Shown here: one piece after another, positions 5,858 to 9,836 of the stretch
Position numbering within the stretch: the first letter of the stretch is position 1
Layout of the letters: each line of letters starts with the position of its first letter
NCBI GenBank assembly: GCA_046153015.1
Contig: JBJXGF010000002.1
Location: forward strand, 1-9,836
From: JBJXGF01 sp046153015
GTDB taxonomy: Bacteria; Actinomycetota; Acidimicrobiia; Acidimicrobiales; CAIXPF01
Length of the DNA: 9,836 nt
Direction: 5' to 3'
The notes under the pieces: model-generated
What the model was told of the DNA's origin: nothing
Database searches by the model: none
What the model saw: the letters and a program-made list of their open reading frames with translations, nothing else
Position numbers and translations under genes: made by a program

Positions 5858-5864
5858 AAGGGGA
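5858..5864 (+). promoter_or_regulatory. ribosome binding site deciding the CoA-transferase start
   Basis: AAGGGGA lies seven bases before ATG 5872. The in-frame ATG at 5746 has no such site, and its extra 42 residues look like unstructured Pro/Ala/Arg sequence, so 5872 is preferred. Confidence 0.7.
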
Positions 5865-5871
5865 TCCACCG

Positions 5872-8298
5872 ATGCTGCGCGACTACCGGGTGCTCGACTG
5901 CACCGACGACCGCGGCCACCTCGCCGGGCTGCTGCTCGCCCAGCTCGGCGCCGACGTGATCCTGGTGGAGCCGCCGGAGGGCTCGCCGGCCCGGCGCCGC
6001 GCGCCCTTCGCCGGCGACCGTGCCCACGAGGAGAGCTCGCTCTGGCACTGGGCTTACAACCGGGGCAAGCGGTCCGCAGTGGTCGACTGGCGCAGCGCGG
6101 CCGGCAAGGCCGAGCTGCTGCGCCTGGCGGCCGACGCCGACGTGCTGCTGTGGTCGGGCCGGCCCGCCGACGCGCCGGCTGCCTACGACGAGCTCGAGGC
6201 CGTGAACCCGGGGCTCGTGGTGGTGGCCTACACCCCGTGGGGCCTCGACGGCCCGAAGGCCGGGTGGGCCGACAGCGACATCGTGATCTGCGCCTCCGCC
6301 TGTCAGCTCGCCATCACCGGCGACGCCGACCGCCCGCCGCTGCGCTGCGCCGCTCCCCAGGGCCACCACCACGGCGCCGCCGACGCCGCGGTCGCCGCGC
6401 TGATCGGCCTCCACGAGCGGCGCCGGTCGGGCCGTGGGCAGCTCGCCGACGTGTCGGCGCAGGCCTCCTACCTGCAGGCCTCCTTCTCGTACAGCCTCAA
6501 CCAGGCCTGGCGGGCCCCGCTGCTCGGCCGCTCCGGCGAGGGCGTGAACGTGGGCGCCTTCAAGGTCCGCTGGGGCTACCCGGCCAAGGACGGCGAGGTC
6601 AGCATCACGCTGCTCTTCGGCGCCGCCTTCAAGGAGTTCACCCCGCGGCTGTTCCGTTGGATCTGGGAGGAGGGCTTCTGCGACGAGGAGACCCGCGATC
6701 TGCCCTTCGAGGACCTGATTGTGCAGCTCTTCGCCGGCCAGCAGCCCCCCGACATCCTCGATCGCCTCGCCGAGGTCGTCGCCGCGTTCTGCGCCGCGCA
6801 CACGAAGGACGAGCTCTTCGCCGGCGCACGGGCCCGGCGGGTGCTGCTGGCCCCGGTGCACACCCCGGCCGAGGTCGTGGCCGACGAGCACCTCGGCGTC
6901 CGGGGCTACTGGGATCTCGTGGCCCAGCCCGGCGGCGACGGCTCGGCCCGCCGTCACCCGGGCCGGTTCGTCCTGGCCCCCGCCGCGCCGCTCGCCTCCC
7001 TCGGCCCCGCGCCCCGGCTGGGCGAGCACACGGCCGCCGTGCTGGCCGAGCCCGCCCGCCCGCCGGCCCCGGCGCCCGTCCCCGCCCCCCAAGCCTGGGC
7101 GGCGCCGTTCGACGGGTTGAAGGTGCTCGACCTGAGCTGGTCGATCGCCGGGCCGTACGTGGGCCGCTGCCTGGCCGAGTTCGGCGCCCAGGTCGTGCGG
7201 GTCGAGTCCCAGCACAAGGTCGACGTGACCCGCACGGTGAGCCCGATCCACCCCCTCGAGGCGGACCACGCGCTGGAGGGCGGCGGCACCTACTCCAACG
7301 CCAACCCCAACAAGCTCGGGGTGGCGCTCGATCTCTCGAACCCGGCGTCGGAGGCCGTGGTGGAGGACCTCGTCCGCTGGGCCGACGTGGTGCTCGAGAA
7401 CTTCTCGCCCGGCGCCCTCGACCGGATGGGCTACGGCTATGAGCGGCTGCGCTCGCTCAACCCGGCGGTGATCCTGCTCTCGAGCTCGCTGCCGGGCCGG
7501 ACGGGCCCGCTCGACCTGCCCGGCTACGGCAACCTGTCCTCCGCCCTGTTCGGCTTCCACGCCACCACCCGCTGGCCCGACCGCCTTTCGGCCGGCCCGT
7601 TCGGCGCCTACACCGACACGGTCTCGCCCCGCTTCGGCGTGTGCGCGGTGCTGGCCGCGCTCGACCGGCGGGACCGCACGGGCCTCGGCCTCCACCTCGA
7701 CCTGTCCCAGGCCGAGGCGTCGCTGCACTTCCTCGCCCCCACGCTGCTCGACGCCGAGGTGAACGGCCGCGAGTTCGAGCCGATCGGGAACGCCGACCCG
7801 ACCCGCTGTCCGCACGGCGTCTACCCCGCCCGAGGCGAGGACCGCTGGGTCGCCGCCGCCTGCGAGACCGACGAGCAGTGGGCGGCGCTGGCCGGCCTCC
7901 TCGGCCGGGAGGATCTCGCCGGGCTCGACGCCGAGGCCCGCGTCGCCCGGCGCAGCGAGCTCGACGCGCTGGTGGCCGCCTGGACGAGTGAGCGGGCGAT
8001 GGGCCCTGCGGCGGAGGAGCTCCAGCGGGCCGGCGTGCCCGCCCACCAGGTGCAGAACAGCCCGGAGTGCCTGACAGACCCGCAGCTCGCGCACCGGGGC
8101 CACTACGTGGATCTCGAGCACCCGCTGCTCGGCCCGGTCACGCTCGAAGGGGTCCGGATCCGCCTGAGCCGCACGCCGGGCCGGGTGACGAGCCCGGGCC
8201 CGACCTACGGCCAGCACACCTTCGAGGTGCTCTCGGAGCTGCTCGGCTACGCCGACGAGCGCATCGGCGAGCTGGCCGCCGCGGAGGTGTTCGAGTAG
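5872..8298 (+). CDS. fused two-domain class III CoA-transferase (CaiB/BaiF family)
   Basis: Family III enzymes move CoA between carboxylic acids through an aspartyl-CoA intermediate, and relatives act as racemases; the cytoplasm is expected. At 808 residues this is about twice a single CaiB subunit. Domain 1 (about 1-392) shows LLAQLGADVILVEPPEG (21-37), AYNRGKRS (61-68) and RGQLADVS with Asp193 at the catalytic position. A Pro/Ala linker spans about 394-411. Domain 2 (about 412-808) repeats the plan: VLDLSWSIAGPYVGR (418-432), EFGAQVVRVES (436-446), LENFSPGALDRMGYGYE (508-524) and GLGLHLDLSQAE with Asp610. Both halves appear to keep the catalytic Asp, assigned by motif from FRC/CaiB. The fusion may replace an intertwined homodimer by one chain. 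The gene stands alone with its own ribosome site and faces a convergent gene. Substrate is unknown; acyl-, steroid- or carnitine-type acids are family possibilities. Confidence 0.93.
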   Translation: MLRDYRVLDCTDDRGHLAGLLLAQLGADVILVEPPEGSPARRRAPFAGDRAHEESSLWHWAYNRGKRSAVVDWRSAAGKAELLRLAADADVLLWSGRPADAPAAYDELEAVNPGLVVVAYTPWGLDGPKAGWADSDIVICASACQLAITGDADRPPLRCAAPQGHHHGAADAAVAALIGLHERRRSGRGQLADVSAQASYLQASFSYSLNQAWRAPLLGRSGEGVNVGAFKVRWGYPAKDGEVSITLLFGAAFKEFTPRLFRWIWEEGFCDEETRDLPFEDLIVQLFAGQQPPDILDRLAEVVAAFCAAHTKDELFAGARARRVLLAPVHTPAEVVADEHLGVRGYWDLVAQPGGDGSARRHPGRFVLAPAAPLASLGPAPRLGEHTAAVLAEPARPPAPAPVPAPQAWAAPFDGLKVLDLSWSIAGPYVGRCLAEFGAQVVRVESQHKVDVTRTVSPIHPLEADHALEGGGTYSNANPNKLGVALDLSNPASEAVVEDLVRWADVVLENFSPGALDRMGYGYERLRSLNPAVILLSSSLPGRTGPLDLPGYGNLSSALFGFHATTRWPDRLSAGPFGAYTDTVSPRFGVCAVLAALDRRDRTGLGLHLDLSQAEASLHFLAPTLLDAEVNGREFEPIGNADPTRCPHGVYPARGEDRWVAAACETDEQWAALAGLLGREDLAGLDAEARVARRSELDALVAAWTSERAMGPAAEELQRAGVPAHQVQNSPECLTDPQLAHRGHYVDLEHPLLGPVTLEGVRIRLSRTPGRVTSPGPTYGQHTFEVLSELLGYADERIGELAAAEVFE

Positions 8299-8317
8299 CA
8301 GGCGACCGCCCGAACGT

Positions 8318-8365
8318 GACGGGGGTGGGGCCGGTCCTCGTATCGAGGCCAACCCCACCCCCGTC
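8318..8365. terminator. long hairpin between convergent genes (bidirectional terminator)
   Basis: GACGGGGGTGGGG (8318-8330) and CCCCACCCCCGTC (8353-8365) pair perfectly over 13 bases. After a two-by-two internal loop, an inner stem GG-CCTCG / CGAGG-CC (8333-8350, one T bulged) closes on a TAT loop. It begins 20 bases after the CoA-transferase stop and lies 65 bases from the stop of the convergent lipoprotein gene, so it can serve both. No T-tract is present. Confidence 0.75.
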
Positions 8366-8429
8366 TGCTTGCCCTCAGCATCGGTACTGACGCCGTACGC
8401 TCCGAAACGTCGCGCCCCGAGGCGAGGTG

Positions 8430-9350
8430 TTACTGCAGGGCGGCCACGGCGGCGGGGATCTCGGTCGGCGCGGCGGTGGGGATCAGACCCACCACGAAGG
8501 TCTTCGAGCCGGTGAGGTGGCTGTTCTCCGCCGGCGGGAAGGCCGGGTTGGGCAGCTCGCTGCGCCCGAAGCCGAACACGGTCATCTGGCCGACGAGGTC
8601 GTCGTACGAGTCGGGCTGGCCGTCGGGCCCGTCGGCGTCGATCATCACGAGCGCCTGGCCGGCCGCCGGGTCGGCGAAGGCGGCCCAGCGCAGATCGACG
8701 CCGCCGCCGCGTCCCCATGACTCGGTGCTCGAGGTGGTCTGGCCGGTGGAGCGCATCACGAAGTCGTCGCTGTCGAGGGCGCCGCCGGGTGTGCCCTCGT
8801 AGAGGAACCAAAACGGGCCCTCGCCGGTCTGGGTGACGGTGGCGGTGGCCTTGTCGGCGGTGATCTCCCACGTCATCCGCCAGGAGCCCCGGCAGGTGGC
8901 GCTGGTGGTGATCGTCACGCGGGTGGGCGTGGCGCTCGCCGTGCTGGCCGCGTTGGTGAGCCCTGGGTGGAAGCAACCCTCCGGGTTGACCATGTTGGGG
9001 ATGCCGCGGAACTCGCCCGCGCCGCCCCCGCCGGGCCGGTAGCCGATCCAGTCGCGGCCTGCGGGGTCGAGGAGCCGGGCGAAGCCGCCGCCGGCCTTCT
9101 TGAACCACCACACGCCTCGCGGCGTGGTCACCACGAAGTGGTCGGCGCCCTGATACGAGCCGCTCGTCAGGCTCACCGCGCCGGCCGGCGGCGCCGTGGT
9201 GGTGGTCGTCGTGCTCGGCGTGGTGGTGGTGATGGTCGTGCTCACCAGGCCGGCCGGCCTGCTCACGTCGGCCGGCGTTACTGCGCAGCCCGCCGCTGCG
9301 GCCGCCAGCGCCGCAGCCGCACCGAGCGCGCGCCAAGAGCTCGTCATCAT
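8430..9350 (-). CDS. secreted lipoprotein of unknown function with Thr-rich linker
   Basis: I do not recognise a named family for this 306-residue protein. Residues 1-22 are a lipoprotein signal ending AAAGC (Cys22), and 37-52 are an almost pure Thr tract. The remaining 250 residues are rich in beta-type sequence. Striking segments are GVWWFKKAGGGF (79-90), DWIGY (100-104), EFRGIPN (113-119), CFHPG (126-130), PFWFLYEGTPGG (179-190) and the acidic loop IDADGPDGQPDSYDD (237-251), which could bind calcium. Cys126 and Cys153 may form a disulfide. I have a loose impression that an RGIPN...FHPG pattern occurs in secreted carbohydrate-related proteins; no function should be assigned from it. ATG 9350 has AGGAGG six bases upstream (9357-9362 on the plus strand); a second ATG follows directly. 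The gene converges on the CoA-transferase and lies 96 bp downstream of the anti-sigma gene on the same strand. Confidence 0.88.
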   Translation of the reverse strand: MMTSSWRALGAAAALAAAAAGCAVTPADVSRPAGLVSTTITTTTPSTTTTTTAPPAGAVSLTSGSYQGADHFVVTTPRGVWWFKKAGGGFARLLDPAGRDWIGYRPGGGGAGEFRGIPNMVNPEGCFHPGLTNAASTASATPTRVTITTSATCRGSWRMTWEITADKATATVTQTGEGPFWFLYEGTPGGALDSDDFVMRSTGQTTSSTESWGRGGGVDLRWAAFADPAAGQALVMIDADGPDGQPDSYDDLVGQMTVFGFGRSELPNPAFPPAENSHLTGSKTFVVGLIPTAAPTEIPAAVAALQ

Positions 9351-9407
9351 CCCGACCCTCCTGCCGCCATCTCGTTCCGCCGGCGGCCCTGGCTCAGGCT
9401 AACGAGC

Positions 9408-9424
9408 GAGGCGCCCGCCGCCTC
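9408..9424 (-). terminator. hairpin after the anti-sigma gene (possible terminator)
   Basis: GAGGCG (9408-9413) and CGCCTC (9419-9424) form a six-base-pair stem with a five-base loop, 22 bases past the stop of the gene ending at 9447. Minus-strand sequence after it is GCTCGTTAGCC, not T-rich. It may separate that gene from the downstream lipoprotein gene. Confidence 0.35.
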
Positions 9425-9446
9425 CCCGCCGGCCGACGAACACGGG

Positions 9447-9836
9447 TCAACTCCTCGACACGACGTCGTCGAGCACCACCGCCTGCTCACCGTTGGTGTC
9501 GGTGGCCCACACCCGCACCGTGCGATCGAGCGGCAGCGCGGCGGTGAACACCAGGCGCTGCTCCTCCTCCGGGTCGCCCCGCCACGTGCCCGCCGGGGTG
9601 CGCTGGTTGTCGGCCGCGGTGAGCCACAGCCAGTACTGCTTGGCCTCGAGGCCGCGCACGTGCAGCTCGATACGGGTGCCGCCGTTCTCGCTGCGCAGCG
9701 CGTACTCGCCGGCGGCGCCGGGCGCGGCGACGTCGAACGCCTCGAACCCGGGGCCACGGTCGGCGAGCCTCCACACGCCCAGCGCGGCCGCCGCCACCAG
9801 CGCGGCGGCGGCCGCGGCGGCCACCGGCCAGCGGGG
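9447..9836 (-). CDS. probable RskA-like anti-sigma factor, C-terminal part (5' end outside window)
   Basis: The reading frame runs off the right edge without a start; 129 residues and the TGA stop are visible. It opens with PRWP, then one Ala/Val/Leu transmembrane helix and a basic-flanked exit (VWRLADRG). An extracytoplasmic domain of about 100 residues follows, containing ELHVRGLEAKQYWLWLTA and RTPAGTW. The order of helix, 'L...YWLWL' strand and 'P.AGTW' turn resembles the C-terminal domain of RskA-type anti-sigma-K factors, which hold an ECF sigma factor at the membrane until cleaved. If so, the missing N-terminus should carry a sigma-binding zinc-finger domain and a sigma gene should lie upstream at higher coordinates. 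GTG 9824 is an internal codon, not a likely start. The membrane-anchored secreted domain is well supported; the anti-sigma role is moderately sure. Confidence 0.65.
   Translation of the reverse strand, partial: PRWPVAAAAAAALVAAAALGVWRLADRGPGFEAFDVAAPGAAGEYALRSENGGTRIELHVRGLEAKQYWLWLTAADNQRTPAGTWRGDPEEEQRLVFTAALPLDRTVRVWATDTNGEQAVVLDDVVSRS

Noticed and set aside
5746..5871. An upstream in-frame ATG that would add 42 residues to the CoA-transferase.
   Set aside because: No ribosome site precedes 5746, the extension is Pro/Arg/Gly-rich and not part of the fold, and ATG 5872 has AAGGGGA at proper spacing and begins the domain directly.
5737..9336. A 1199-codon open frame on the minus strand opposite the CoA-transferase.
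   Set aside because: It has low-complexity Arg/Gly/His/Ala-rich composition with no domain, and runs antisense to one clear gene and out of frame through another. It is the stop-free shadow expected at this GC content.

Overview
The window is very GC-rich, codons end mostly in G or C, and AGGAGG-type ribosome sites sit next to GTG starts. Secreted proteins carry Thr/Pro-rich linkers. The gene set (paired short-chain dehydrogenases, a fused class III CoA-transferase, NudC, a secreted coiled-coil/M15 peptidase, a probable membrane anti-sigma factor) fits a high-GC Actinomycetota chromosome. Acidimicrobiia is my best guess, but that is inference from gene style, not from a marker gene.

Layout. 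1-119: seven 17-bp tandem repeats that run to the window's left edge and end 3 bp before the first gene. 123-1805 (+): two short-chain dehydrogenase/reductase (SDR) genes 12 bp apart, probably one transcript. 1802-1837: a palindrome whose arms contain the stop codons of the second SDR and of the convergent next gene. 1834-3303 (-): secreted coiled-coil protein with a C-terminal VanY-like M15 metallopeptidase domain. 3304-3571: divergent control region with three perfect inverted repeats. 3572-5736 (+): NudC NAD(H) pyrophosphatase, overlapped by a beta-propeller lipoprotein whose signal peptide is only recovered if it starts at CTG. 5872-8298 (+): an 808-residue CoA-transferase made of two CaiB/BaiF domains. 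8318-8365: a long hairpin between convergent genes. 8430-9350 (-): a lipoprotein of unknown function. 9447-9836 (-): the C-terminal part of a probable RskA-like anti-sigma factor cut by the right edge.

How the genes may work together. The SDR pair and the CoA-transferase suit catabolism of CoA-linked or alicyclic/lipid-type substrates, but they are not contiguous and no substrate can be read from the sequence. The envelope genes (M15 peptidase, two lipoproteins, anti-sigma factor) share a cell-surface theme without forming an operon. I found no defence system, CRISPR array, transposase, rRNA or tRNA. The most unusual items are the 17-bp array at the first gene's start, the CTG-started lipoprotein overlapping NudC, and the paired dyads in the 3.43-3.48 kb control region.
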